Positions 31,786-40,453 of a DNA stretch of 64,000 bases are shown piece after piece; the stretch's first letter is position 1; each line of letters starts with the position of its first letter. Both the position numbers and the translations under genes were made by a program. The notes below the pieces were generated by a model. The model ran no database searches and was not told where the DNA came from. It saw only the letters and a list, made by a program, of their open reading frames with translations. The DNA comes from Ravibacter sp037191015 (GTDB lineage: Bacteria; Bacteroidota; Bacteroidia; Cytophagales; Spirosomataceae): assembly GCA_037191015.1 (NCBI GenBank), contig JBBCKD010000027.1:434001-498000 (forward strand), written 5' to 3'.

Positions 31786-32346
31786 CTAAACCTCCATTAT
31801 GTCCTTTTCCTTTGCCTGGTAGATCTGGTCGATCCTTACGATAAAGCTGTCGGTAATCTTCTGAACCCGCTCCTCGCCCTGCTTGACAAGGTCTTCGGAA
31901 GCCCCTTCTTTTGTCAGCTTACGGATAGAGTTATTCGCATCCTGACGTATATTACGGATATTGACTTTGGCTGTTTCCACTTCTGCCTTCGAGCGTTTAG
32001 CGAGCTCTTTCCTCCGTTCTTCGGTCAGAGGCGGGATAGAGAGACGGATCACTTCGCCGTCATTGGCGGGCGAAAGTCCTATGTTGCTATTGATAATCGC
32101 TCTTTCGATGTCGGAAATAATCTTTCTTTCAAATGGCTTTATCACTATCGTCCGCGGGTCGGGGGTAGTGACCGACGCCACGTTGTTCAGAGGAGATAAC
32201 GAGCCGTAATAATCAACCCTGATCCCGTCAAGCATTTGGGGAGATGCTTTACCGGCCCTGATCTTCGCCAGTTCAATGCCCAGGTGTTTAATAGCCCCTT
32301 CCATTGTTTCTTTAGCTTCTTCCAGATAAAATTCTATTTCTTCCAT
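31786..32346 (-). CDS. frr: Ribosome recycling factor
   Basis: The 186-residue RRF splits post-termination ribosomes together with EF-G. It has the conserved N-terminal helix with LAKIRAGKASPQMLDGIRVDYYG, the PDPRTIVIKPFER core, and the C-terminal LTEERRKELAKRSKAEVE and RQDANNSIRKL. Length (usual 185) and motif order are normal. It follows pyrH by 32 bases on the same strand, the common pyrH-frr arrangement. A bidirectional terminator closes the transcript downstream. Confidence 0.98.
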   Translation of the reverse strand: MEEIEFYLEEAKETMEGAIKHLGIELAKIRAGKASPQMLDGIRVDYYGSLSPLNNVASVTTPDPRTIVIKPFERKIISDIERAIINSNIGLSPANDGEVIRLSIPPLTEERRKELAKRSKAEVETAKVNIRNIRQDANNSIRKLTKEGASEDLVKQGEERVQKITDSFIVRIDQIYQAKEKDIMEV

Positions 32347-32378
32347 GCTAATTGATTATGATTCGATAAGAGTGTTTA

Positions 32379-33095
32379 TTATCCTACCCGGGTACCAACC
32401 TTCTCGCCTGAAACCAGTTTAAGCAGGTTACCGGGTTTATTCATGTCAAAAACTACGATAGGAAGATGGTTTTCCATACACAGTGTAAATGCAGTCTGAT
32501 CCATTATTTTTAACCTTTTGGAAATAGCTTCGTCGAAAGTGAGCGAATCGTATTTCTTTGCTTCGGGATTTTTTTCCGGGTCTTTGTCATAAATACCGTC
32601 CACCCGTGTGCCCTTCAGCACTACGTCCGCTTCTATCTCGATCGCTCTCAGGCCGGCGGTAGTATCTGTCGTAAAATAAGGATTACCCGTGCCGGCTCCG
32701 AAAATAACTACTCTTCCTTTTTCGAGGTGCCTCACGGCCCTTCTCCTGATCAGAGGTTCGCAGACCTGCTCCATCTTGATGGCCGACATCAGCCTCGTCC
32801 TGATACCGTGCTTTTCCAGTGCGCTCTGTATGGCCATACCGTTGATTACCGTAGCCAGCATCCCCATATGATCTCCCTGCACCCTGTCGATGCCCGATTT
32901 TTCTACCGAGGCTCCCCTGAAAATATTCCCACCGCCGATCACGATGGCCACCTGCACCCCCGAATCGACCACCTCCTTTACCTCAAGCGCATACTTATCC
33001 AAAATATTAAAATCAATAACCTGTGTTTTGTCCCCTCCGTTAAGTGCTTCCCCGCTGAGTTTTAGTAATATACGTTGATAAGTCAGTTGCGACAT
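32379..33095 (-). CDS. pyrH: UMP kinase
   Basis: The 238-residue amino-acid-kinase-fold enzyme converts UMP to UDP in pyrimidine synthesis. Visible motifs are RILLKLSGEALNG, VAIVIGGGNIFRGA, DHMGMLATVING, and FGAGTGNPYFTTDTTA. The start is ATG 33095 (MSQLTYQR); the open frame goes 19 codons further but without conservation. It lies before frr and about 95 bases after the dusB stop. A REP-type palindrome sits in the dusB-pyrH gap, so pyrH probably has its own promoter. Confidence 0.98.
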   Translation of the reverse strand: MSQLTYQRILLKLSGEALNGGDKTQVIDFNILDKYALEVKEVVDSGVQVAIVIGGGNIFRGASVEKSGIDRVQGDHMGMLATVINGMAIQSALEKHGIRTRLMSAIKMEQVCEPLIRRRAVRHLEKGRVVIFGAGTGNPYFTTDTTAGLRAIEIEADVVLKGTRVDGIYDKDPEKNPEAKKYDSLTFDEAISKRLKIMDQTAFTLCMENHLPIVVFDMNKPGNLLKLVSGEKVGTRVG

Positions 33096-33165
33096 AAAGT
33101 TTAGATTAGTAGTTGACGCGGCAATAATAAATCCGCCGGGCCGAAAATACAAACAATTTTATATT

Positions 33166-33193
33166 GTAGAGGCGCAATGCATTGCGTCTCTAC
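33166..33193. repeat. 28-base near-perfect palindrome over the dusB stop codon
   Basis: GTAGAGGCGCAATG (33166-33179) is followed immediately by CATTGCGTCTCTAC (33180-33193), its reverse complement but for one G-T pair. It includes the dusB stop codon (33190-33192). The core GCAATGCATTGC with GTAGAG/CTCTAC ends resembles a REP-like palindrome I know from many Bacteroidota and cyanobacterial genomes. Confidence 0.75.
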
Positions 33194-34191
33194 GGAAGCA
33201 CCAAATCAGATTCCTGGTGATAATGGTGAATAATTTCATCCAGAACCAACAGCACTTCCGCATATGACAGGCTCCCGACGAGGCGCATCCGGAAAGGTTT
33301 AAAATTATCAAGTCCTTTAAAGTAGTTGGTATAATGTCTTCGCATTTCCAGCAAGCCGGTGATGTCGCCTTTCCAGCTGACCGAAAAATCGAGGTGCTTC
33401 CTGCATGCGGCTACCCTTTCTTCTATTCCCGGTTCCGGAAGGTGCTCACCGGTTTTTAAGAAGTGTTTAATCTGGTTAAAGATCCAGGGATTACCGATAG
33501 AAGCCCGCCCGATCATAATCCCGTCCACACCGTACAGGTTTTTATATTCGAGCGCTTTTTCCGGGCTTTCGATATCGCCATTACCAAAGACAGGTATGCT
33601 GATCCGCGGATTTTCCTTTATTTTCCCTATCAGGCTCCAGTCTGCACTTCCCTTGTACATCTGCACCCTGGTCCTGCCGTGCACCGTCAACGCCTTTATG
33701 CCGATGTCCTGCAGCCGTTCCGCCACTTCAACCACGTTCCGTGTACTGTCATCCCATCCCAGCCGGGTTTTTACAGTCACGGGCAGGTCGGTCGCCTTCA
33801 CGACCGCCTCGGTCATCTTCACCATTTTCGGAATATCCTGAAGCAATGCGGCTCCGGCTCCCCGGCAGGCTACGTTTTTCACGGGGCAGCCATAGTTGAT
33901 ATCGATCAGATCAGGCCCCGCGGCGGCGGCTATCTCCGCACAGGAGCGCATAGTTTCAATATCGCTTCCGAACAGCTGTATACCTATCGGGCGCTCGTAC
34001 TCGAAAATATCAAGCTTTTTTACACTCTTGGCGGCGTCGCGGATAAGTCCCTCAGAAGAAATGAATTCCGTATACATCAGATCCGCGCCATTATCCTTAC
34101 ACACCGCACGAAACGGCGGATCGCTTACATCTTCCATCGGCGCAAGCAATAACGGAAACTCCCCGAGCATTATATTTCCTATATTTGGCAT
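33190..34191 (-). CDS. dusB: tRNA-dihydrouridine synthase
   Basis: The 333-residue flavoenzyme reduces uridines in tRNA D-loops using FMN and NADPH. Motifs of the Dus barrel are LLLAPMEDVSDPPFRAV, GIQLFGSD, DINYGCPVKNVACRGAGAAL (with the catalytic Cys) and VTVKTRLGWDD, followed by TVHGRTR and GNGDI. The start is ATG 34191; the open frame reaches a TTG at 34215. The stop codon is provided by a REP-like palindrome. It lies upstream of pyrH on the same strand and is divergent from the CPBP protease gene. Confidence 0.95.
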   Translation of the reverse strand: MPNIGNIMLGEFPLLLAPMEDVSDPPFRAVCKDNGADLMYTEFISSEGLIRDAAKSVKKLDIFEYERPIGIQLFGSDIETMRSCAEIAAAAGPDLIDINYGCPVKNVACRGAGAALLQDIPKMVKMTEAVVKATDLPVTVKTRLGWDDSTRNVVEVAERLQDIGIKALTVHGRTRVQMYKGSADWSLIGKIKENPRISIPVFGNGDIESPEKALEYKNLYGVDGIMIGRASIGNPWIFNQIKHFLKTGEHLPEPGIEERVAACRKHLDFSVSWKGDITGLLEMRRHYTNYFKGLDNFKPFRMRLVGSLSYAEVLLVLDEIIHHYHQESDLVLP

Positions 34192-34265
34192 TTTTCCGGC
34201 TTTAGTACTTTCCAACAGTCCGAAGCAACTGAACTGTAAAAATTTGACGTAAATTTACGGGAATT

Positions 34266-35210
34266 ATGGTAGAAACACACCCTCAATCCAGACGCTCTCT
34301 GATTCCCGGCACCTGGGCCTCTTTATTGATACTTGTCGGATTGATCCTGATCGGAATGGCGGCAGGCAGTATTGTGGGTGTGCTCCTGATTTCGTCTATC
34401 TGGGGGGATACCAGCATCCTGACCGAAATCAGCGAACTCGATCAGACACCCGCATACAGCCCGGAAAACTGGTATAAAATCATCATCCTGCAGGCCGTGG
34501 GGCATCTTTTTACGTTTCTAATCCCTTCCCTGTTTTACTGGAAGCTCGTTGAGCGCAAGCCGATGAGCGCTTTTTGCCTGCAGTCCAGGGATTCGTACCG
34601 GGACCTGGCTCCCATCTTTTTTCTTACGATCGTATTAATGCCTTTCACGGGGCTCGTAGCCGAATGGAACGAATCTATGATTCTTCCCGACAGCCTTTCC
34701 GGCATCGAGGCCTGGATGAAAGACAGCGAATCCACCCTGGCACGGCTGACCGAGTTCTTGTTATCGTTCCATAATATCCCGGAACTGATCATCGCAATTG
34801 TTGTAATAGCGGTGATACCCGCTATCGGCGAAGAGGTATTGTTCAGAGGGATCCTCCAGCGCAAGCTGGCCGAGCACTGGGCTAACGTCCACCTGGGTAT
34901 CTGGGTAAGCGCCTTCCTTTTCAGCGCCATTCATTTCCAGTTTTACGGCTTCCTGCCCCGGCTTTTTCTGGGAGCCATGTTCGGCTACCTTTATTTCTGG
35001 ACAGGACGGCTTTCGATGGCTATATTCGCCCACTTTATCAATAACGCCGTTACGGTGCTGCTGATGTGGATGTACAGGCAGCAAATGATCAACCTGGACA
35101 TATCTTCTTCCCAGGCTATTCCCCTGTGGATGGGAGCTGCATCGCTTATTGTTTCGGTATGGCTCTTACGGGTTGTCTATAAGACATCGTCGGAACCGTC
35201 AAATCGCTGA
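34266..35210 (+). CDS. CPBP-family intramembrane metalloprotease
   Basis: The 314-residue membrane protein has about eight hydrophobic segments. The CAAX-protease-like (ABI) motifs are EEVLFRGILQRKL (Glu-Glu-x3-Arg), FSAIHFQFYGFLPRLFLGAM (His) and the closing FAHFINNAVTVLL (His). Such proteases cleave or process membrane peptides, but bacterial substrates are mostly unknown. It starts a likely operon with the DUF2007 gene (44 bases later) and cdsA, all on the plus strand, suggesting an envelope role. Confidence 0.9.
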   Translation: MVETHPQSRRSLIPGTWASLLILVGLILIGMAAGSIVGVLLISSIWGDTSILTEISELDQTPAYSPENWYKIIILQAVGHLFTFLIPSLFYWKLVERKPMSAFCLQSRDSYRDLAPIFFLTIVLMPFTGLVAEWNESMILPDSLSGIEAWMKDSESTLARLTEFLLSFHNIPELIIAIVVIAVIPAIGEEVLFRGILQRKLAEHWANVHLGIWVSAFLFSAIHFQFYGFLPRLFLGAMFGYLYFWTGRLSMAIFAHFINNAVTVLLMWMYRQQMINLDISSSQAIPLWMGAASLIVSVWLLRVVYKTSSEPSNR

Positions 35211-35254
35211 CGGAATCCGGAGTTTGATATAAAATTCATAAACAGACCTTTCAA

Positions 35255-35461
35255 ATGCTCGATAAATGGGAAAAGGTAATGGTCACGGAAGTGAGCTCCA
35301 AAGCAGAACTCACCCGTATGGTTCTCGAAAATAACGGGGTACAGGCAGTACTTCTGAATAAAAAGGACAGCAGCTACCTGCTGGGTGTTTTCGAGATATA
35401 TGTGCCTGTCGGACAGGCTGCGTTTGCAATGCAAATTCTTAACAATGAAATTACGAATTAG
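35255..35461 (+). CDS. DUF2007 small protein
   Basis: The 68-residue protein begins MLDKWEKVMVTEVSSKAELT and fits the DUF2007 pattern: an alpha/beta ferredoxin-like fold in which residues around AELTRMVLENNGVQAVLLNK form the first helix and strand, and YVPVGQAAFAMQIL the last. Distant relatives are PII-like or signalling domains, but no ligand is known. Its 3' end overlaps the cdsA start by 17 bases, so the two are surely translated from one message. Confidence 0.85.
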   Translation: MLDKWEKVMVTEVSSKAELTRMVLENNGVQAVLLNKKDSSYLLGVFEIYVPVGQAAFAMQILNNEITN

Positions 35462-36278
35462 GGAAAGAAGTAATCTGGAGCAGCGTATAATCGCTGCGCT
35501 GATTGGTTTTTTTGTCATTCTTGCACTGATTTTATATAATGAAGCAACCTTTCTGGTCTTCGTATGCATCTTATGTGCGCTGACCCAGTACGAATTCTAC
35601 AAGCTGTTGGGCCTGGACGGAAACCAGCCGCTCACCAATTACGGGACGTTCTGCGGGATAATATTAAACATACTTACCTTTTTCATTGAAAAGGGTAACT
35701 TGTCAGGGCAGCATTATTTCGTGATGTCTCCCCTGCTGTCGCTGATTTTTTTCATCAAGCTCTATAAGAAAAAAGATATAAAACCCTTTATGAATATCGG
35801 CTTTACCTTTCTCGGTCTCATCTACGTAGCGCTCCCGTTCGCCCTGCTGTCGGTGATTGCCATGAGGGGAGGCACCTATAACTACCAGATCGTTCTGGGT
35901 TGCCTTCTTCTCCTGTGGGCTTCAGACATAGGGGGGTACTTTGCAGGCACCAAATTCGGGAAGAGAAAGCTTTTCGAAAGGGTATCTCCCAAGAAGTCGT
36001 GGGAAGGGGCCATCGGAGGGGCGGTCTTCGCCGCGCTTATTGCATTTTTACTGGGTATCTTTTTCACGACCTATCTGCCTTGGCAGTGGTATTGTATCGG
36101 CGCTATCATCGTCATTACCGGTATTTACGGAGACCTGGTGGAATCGCTCTTCAAGCGGAGTATCGCCATTAAAGATTCAGGCAACAGCATTCCCGGACAC
36201 GGAGGCTTCCTAGATCGCTTCGACGGACTTCTCCTTTCTATGCCGTTTATTGCCACTTTTATCAAGCTTTTTTCCTAA
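35445..36278 (+). CDS. cdsA: Phosphatidate cytidylyltransferase
   Basis: The 277-residue integral membrane enzyme makes CDP-diacylglycerol from phosphatidic acid and CTP, the branch point of phospholipid synthesis. It has about eight membrane helices and the CDS signature near the C-terminus: GKRKLFERVSPKKSWEG and ESLFKRSIAIKDSGNSIPGH then GGFLDRFDG. Start ATG 35445 overlaps the DUF2007 gene by 17 bases and gives a short basic N-terminus; the frame opens earlier within DUF2007 with no support. Length is normal. Confidence 0.96.
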   Translation: MKLRIRERSNLEQRIIAALIGFFVILALILYNEATFLVFVCILCALTQYEFYKLLGLDGNQPLTNYGTFCGIILNILTFFIEKGNLSGQHYFVMSPLLSLIFFIKLYKKKDIKPFMNIGFTFLGLIYVALPFALLSVIAMRGGTYNYQIVLGCLLLLWASDIGGYFAGTKFGKRKLFERVSPKKSWEGAIGGAVFAALIAFLLGIFFTTYLPWQWYCIGAIIVITGIYGDLVESLFKRSIAIKDSGNSIPGHGGFLDRFDGLLLSMPFIATFIKLFS

Positions 36279-36423
36279 TCCGTTCGGTAATTTCAACTCA
36301 AATCTCTAATTTTATAAGATGATCACAAGCCTGATAAAACAAAGAGCCTGTTATAAATCTCTTGACGGTACGTACGGTATCAAATAGTATTATCGTAGAA
36401 ACACAAGAGAAATGATCCTGATA

Positions 36424-37164
36424 ATGAGAAATAGTCTGTTAGTTGGCATATCCGTTCTGTTGTTGACTTTTGCTTCTTTTTTACCCGCTCAGGGCCAGGG
36501 CGAAAGGAAAGCGATCATGTTTACTGGGATAGTAGTAGGCGGAGAACAGGAGCGACTTCCCAATGCCAGTATTATCATACCCAGGGCGGGCAAAGGTACT
36601 CTTGCCGACCGCGACGGGTATTTTGCTATCCCGGTTTTCCCCGGCGACAGTATTGTCTTCACCTATGTCGGGTACAAAAATCAATACTTCAAGATCCCTA
36701 CAAGCATGAACAGGGAATCCTTCTCGGCCATTATTGCCATGAGGGAAGATATACAGATGCTTTCCGAAGTGAGGGTATGGCCCTACAACACGGAAGAAGA
36801 ATTTAAAAAAGCATTCCTGGAAATGCGCCTGCCTGACCAGGCTGACCGCGACGCGCTTGCCAAAAGTACCGATCCGGATTACATCAACAGGATGGCGATG
36901 ATGGTCCCCAATAATGCGCAGACCAACTTCCGGTACACAATGGACCAGCAGCTTTTCGGAAGGGAATCCTATGCCAACAAAGGATTCAGCACCACGATGC
37001 CGTTCCTCAACCCGTTTGCCTGGGCCAACTTTATCAAAGGAGTGAAAAAAGGGGATTTAAAGCGAAAAGAGTGGCACAAGGATCTCAACCAGTCCCCGCG
37101 TGAAAATGTGACCCGGCAGGATTTCATTTCGCCGGGAGAAGTGCCGAAAAAGAATTTCGACTAA
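36424..37164 (+). CDS. Exported protein with carboxypeptidase-like regulatory domain
   Basis: The 246-residue protein has a signal peptide (RNSLLVGISVLLLTFASFLPAQGQ), then a CarboxypepD_reg-like beta sandwich (FTGIVVGGEQERLPNASIII, GTLADRDGYFAIPVFPGDSI, FTYVGYK) as found at the N-terminus of SusC-type receptors. Here there is no TonB barrel; the rest is a charged tail (EEEFKKAFLEMRLPD ... KGVKKGDLKRKEWH). It is therefore a stand-alone periplasmic or outer-membrane-associated protein of unknown function. It is 145 bases after cdsA and convergent with lpxH. Confidence 0.8.
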   Translation: MRNSLLVGISVLLLTFASFLPAQGQGERKAIMFTGIVVGGEQERLPNASIIIPRAGKGTLADRDGYFAIPVFPGDSIVFTYVGYKNQYFKIPTSMNRESFSAIIAMREDIQMLSEVRVWPYNTEEEFKKAFLEMRLPDQADRDALAKSTDPDYINRMAMMVPNNAQTNFRYTMDQQLFGRESYANKGFSTTMPFLNPFAWANFIKGVKKGDLKRKEWHKDLNQSPRENVTRQDFISPGEVPKKNFD

Positions 37165-37202
37165 AAAAGGCTTCCTTCCTGAAAGGGAGCGGCAACGCGG
37201 TA

Positions 37203-38009
37203 TTAGCCGTAATACTTGAGCTCCATATCGATCCCGTCGAACCTGCCGTAAGGCAACCTGCTCGCCGGGCTGAACCACTCCCCGAGATTGATGTAGCGGC
37301 TGTTGTCGCCTACCTTGAGGTCCAGCGGCAGATGGCGGTGACCGAATATATAGAAATCATGATGTTCCCGCCGCTCTATCTCCAGGCAATATTGATACAG
37401 CCATTCTCTTTCATTGCCTTTGAAAGCTTCTTCTCCCTTCCGGTTGTTGGCCGCCCTGCTCTGTCCTGACCAGGCAAAAGCAAGACGAGTCGCAAGATCA
37501 GGGTGGACCTGCCTGAATAAAAACCGCGCCAGCCGGCTTTCGAACAGCACCTTCAGCAATTTATAGGTGCTGTCGCCCGGACCCAGACCGTCTCCGTGAC
37601 CTACAAGTAATTTACGGGTCGTTCCGTCAGAGGAAGAAATATTGAAGCTCACCGGCGCCCGGCTTACCACTGCATTTAATTCGGTACTGAAATAATCACG
37701 CACCCACATATCGTGGTTGCCCGGGAAATAATAAATGGGTATCCCGGCATCTGCAAACTCCGCAAGCTGCCCGAAAAACCTGATACTCCCTTTGTGGACG
37801 ACATATTTATATTCGAACCAATAGTCAAATACGTCGCCTGCCAGAAAAAGGCAGGCCGTATCTTCCCTGATGGATTTCAACCATCCTGAAACGATTCTTT
37901 CCTGTTCTTTTCCCTTCTCTCCTTTCAGTGAGCCTAAATGAAAATCTGAAGCAAAGAAAATACTTTTACCCGGCGGCAGCTGCAGGTTAATAGTTGAAAA
38001 TGCAGTCAT
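37203..38009 (-). CDS. lpxH: UDP-2,3-diacylglucosamine diphosphatase
   Basis: The 268-residue calcineurin-like phosphoesterase cleaves UDP-2,3-diacylglucosamine to lipid X in lipid A synthesis. The metal-binding blocks are in order: ASDFHLGS, GDVFDYWFEY, PGNHDMWVRDY, VGHGDGLGPGD and FGHRHLP. The GHGDGLGPGD block and overall length fit the Bacteroidota LpxH type. It acts at the inner-membrane surface. ATG 38009 is chosen; the frame opens two codons earlier at a TTG. It follows the DUF349 gene by 34 bases on the same strand. Confidence 0.93.
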   Translation of the reverse strand: MTAFSTINLQLPPGKSIFFASDFHLGSLKGEKGKEQERIVSGWLKSIREDTACLFLAGDVFDYWFEYKYVVHKGSIRFFGQLAEFADAGIPIYYFPGNHDMWVRDYFSTELNAVVSRAPVSFNISSSDGTTRKLLVGHGDGLGPGDSTYKLLKVLFESRLARFLFRQVHPDLATRLAFAWSGQSRAANNRKGEEAFKGNEREWLYQYCLEIERREHHDFYIFGHRHLPLDLKVGDNSRYINLGEWFSPASRLPYGRFDGIDMELKYYG

Positions 38010-38043
38010 CAACAAAACAAACAGGGAATCGGCCTCACCTTGC

Positions 38044-40350
38044 TCAGAACGCTTCCTGCAACACCCTGAGCTGGTGTTTCAGATCAGCGAGCTGCTCTTC
38101 AGCCTTTTCAATCTTCTTTTCAAAATCGGCCTTCAGCTTATCCGAATTTTTTGATTTGGCAAAAAACTGTATGTTATTCTGCCATAACAGGATATCTTCC
38201 TCCAACTGGCTGACCTTCTTACGCAGGTCATTTTCCTTCCGGTAAAGATTACGGTCTGAATCGCTGCCCTTCACCACATCCACTTCACTCTGTAGCAGCA
38301 CGATCTCCTTTTCTTTCGAACTCAGTTTCCCGATAGCGCTTACATACTTGTTGATGGCGCCGATATACCTTTTCTGTATATGCTGCATTTCCCCCCGGGG
38401 AACGAACCCGATCCCTTTCCACTCGGCCTTAAACGCATTCAACTGGTCTATATTGGCATCGGGCTCTTCGGCCAGTTTTTCGATACGGGTGCACAGGTCC
38501 TCCTTCTTCTTCAGGTTCTCCTCGAATTCCTTCTCTACCGCCTGGTTCTTTCCCCTCTTTTTATCAAAGTAAGCATCGCAGGCTGTCTTGAAACGGACGA
38601 AAATGGAATCCTTGAATTTCTCCGGCACCTGCCCTATCGACTTCCACCGTTTTTGCAGCTCGATTATTTTCTGTGTATTCTGCGGAGTGTCCTCGCCCAG
38701 GCTCAGTATTTCCTCTGCCTGTTCGCACAGTTCTGTTTTCGCCTTCAGGTTAATTTCTCTTTTTGCCTCCAGCTGACGGAAAAACTCACCCTTGTTGTTA
38801 AAAAATGTTTTAAGCGCCGACCAGAATTTCTTGCTCAGCACTTTGCCCTCTTCCCTGGGCATTCCTCCTTTGATTTCCTCCCACCGGGCCTGAAAAGCAA
38901 GCAGCTCTTTTGTCCTGGCGTTCCATTCGTTGATGCTCCCGGAAGAAAAAGAGGTATATGGAATGACCTCCTCGTATATCTTAGACTTCAGCTCATAGAC
39001 CTCAGCAGCCTGTTTTCTCAGCTCTCCCGACTGAAGACGCTTGGCGTCATATACCTTATCGAGGGCGGCTTTGAAGCGTTGCCACAGGATTTCCTGGTCT
39101 TCTTTGGGCGCCGGCCCTACGTGTTTGTAGTCTTCGAAAAGATGCAGCGCTTCATCGAGGTATTGCCTGGAGAACCCGTTCTTCTCTATCGCCTCCGCAA
39201 CTACTTCGACTTTTTCGCAAAGCTCGGTCTTCACCTCGGCATTACGCTTCCGGTCAAGCTCCTTGAGCTCGAAAAACATGTTCCTGATATTAAAATACCG
39301 GTCGACAAGCGCGTTGTAGGTAGCCCACAATGTACCGTTATGCGGCGAATTGATATTCCCTGCAGCTCTCCACTCCTCCTGGATCTTCTTAAAATCCTGC
39401 CAGCCCGCTTTCATGTTGGAATCGTCAGATTCCTTATTTTCTTCCTCCTCTACCAGCTCGCGCAACCGCTGTAAAAGCGTGGTTTTTACATTAAAATTAT
39501 CTTCCTTGGCTTTGTCAAGTTGCCTGAAGAATTTGGCTCTTTCTGCTTTGAGCTTCTTTTTAAGATCCTCAAGCTGGCTGGTCTGCGCATCCGGCCGGTA
39601 TTCGAAGCCCTCCTCGCTTCCGTTTTCGGCAATAAACCGCTCCAGGGCAGCCCCATGTTCTGCGCTTTGGAAATTATCGAGAATGGTCCTGAAATCTTTC
39701 AGGAGATTATCGAGACGGCGAAAAACCGAAAGGGTAAGATTTTCTCCGTTCTGCAGCGTTGCAAGCTCTTTGGTAAGCAGGGCGATCAGGGCAGGTTTGT
39801 CCAGCTCCGTTAGGTCGATGCTTTCCTGGGCAGCGTCATCGTCTTCAGCGGCGTCATCTGTTTCCGGATGATCATTCTCATCCGTATTAACAGCGTTTAT
39901 TTCCGCTTCTTCCGCGGGATCTGCAGGCGTTGTGGCAGAAGGCTCATTTACCGGGGTATCGGCAGCAGGGATATCTTCTATATCGGAAGGCTCGTCAACA
40001 GGACCGTCCGCATCAGCAACAGGGCTGTCTGCATCAGTAACAGGACCATCCGCATCAGCAACAGAGTCGTCCGCATCAGCTTGTCCGGCCGGAAGCTCAC
40101 TCCCCGCTGAAACATCCTCATCAGGAAGCTGATCTTCAGGCTGATCCGACCCGGAAGCCGAAATCTCCCCGGCTTCGCTGTCCTCCTGAAGCGGCTGGTC
40201 ATCGACAGAAGAAGACACGACTTCTTCACCGGCCTCTTCCCCCTGAAGCTCTTCCTGAATTTCAAGACTGTCCAGATCTACTTCCTGTTTCTTTTCGATC
40301 TGATCATTTTCTCCGTTTCCACCATTCACGGTGATATCGTCCTGTGCCAT
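38044..40350 (-). CDS. Large acidic coiled-coil protein with DUF349 repeats
   Basis: The 768-residue protein has two parts. The first ~190 residues are very acidic and low in complexity (Asp, Glu, Ala, Pro), including a fourfold 7-residue repeat of the type VADADGP. The remainder is a chain of about six DUF349 units of ~70-75 residues, with recurring LWxxFK, Fxxxxxx(K/R)R and WKxIGxVP marks (for example KRWKSIGQVPEKF and EWKGIGFVPRGEM), ending in a coiled coil. DUF349 proteins are long helical proteins of uncertain role, sometimes linked to ribosome or chromosome functions. It has its own divergent promoter facing pdxH. Confidence 0.88.
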   Translation of the reverse strand: MAQDDITVNGGNGENDQIEKKQEVDLDSLEIQEELQGEEAGEEVVSSSVDDQPLQEDSEAGEISASGSDQPEDQLPDEDVSAGSELPAGQADADDSVADADGPVTDADSPVADADGPVDEPSDIEDIPAADTPVNEPSATTPADPAEEAEINAVNTDENDHPETDDAAEDDDAAQESIDLTELDKPALIALLTKELATLQNGENLTLSVFRRLDNLLKDFRTILDNFQSAEHGAALERFIAENGSEEGFEYRPDAQTSQLEDLKKKLKAERAKFFRQLDKAKEDNFNVKTTLLQRLRELVEEEENKESDDSNMKAGWQDFKKIQEEWRAAGNINSPHNGTLWATYNALVDRYFNIRNMFFELKELDRKRNAEVKTELCEKVEVVAEAIEKNGFSRQYLDEALHLFEDYKHVGPAPKEDQEILWQRFKAALDKVYDAKRLQSGELRKQAAEVYELKSKIYEEVIPYTSFSSGSINEWNARTKELLAFQARWEEIKGGMPREEGKVLSKKFWSALKTFFNNKGEFFRQLEAKREINLKAKTELCEQAEEILSLGEDTPQNTQKIIELQKRWKSIGQVPEKFKDSIFVRFKTACDAYFDKKRGKNQAVEKEFEENLKKKEDLCTRIEKLAEEPDANIDQLNAFKAEWKGIGFVPRGEMQHIQKRYIGAINKYVSAIGKLSSKEKEIVLLQSEVDVVKGSDSDRNLYRKENDLRKKVSQLEEDILLWQNNIQFFAKSKNSDKLKADFEKKIEKAEEQLADLKHQLRVLQEAF
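40001..40084 (-). repeat. Four tandem 21-bp repeats inside the DUF349 gene
   Basis: Units at 40001-40021, 40022-40042, 40043-40063 and 40064-40084 share the core CCGCATCAGCAACA with small changes. They code for four copies of a seven-residue acidic unit, so number changes would keep the frame. Likely a slippage-variable spacer. Confidence 0.8.
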
Positions 40351-40386
40351 CGTTTGTTACTCTATCAATTCTATACCCTGATATTA

Positions 40387-40424
40387 CAAAAGTAAGAATC
40401 TTTCTATTGAAACAAGTATTTTTG
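40387..40424. promoter_or_regulatory. Divergent promoter elements of the DUF349 gene and pdxH
   Basis: TACTTTTG on the minus strand (40387-40394) fits the -7 element, with CTTG 19 bases further up. On the plus strand TATTTTTG at 40417-40424 fits the -7 element for pdxH, 30 bases before its ATG. Motif matches only. Confidence 0.4.
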
Positions 40425-40453
40425 TTATTTAACCTTAAGAATCAATCTTAGTT

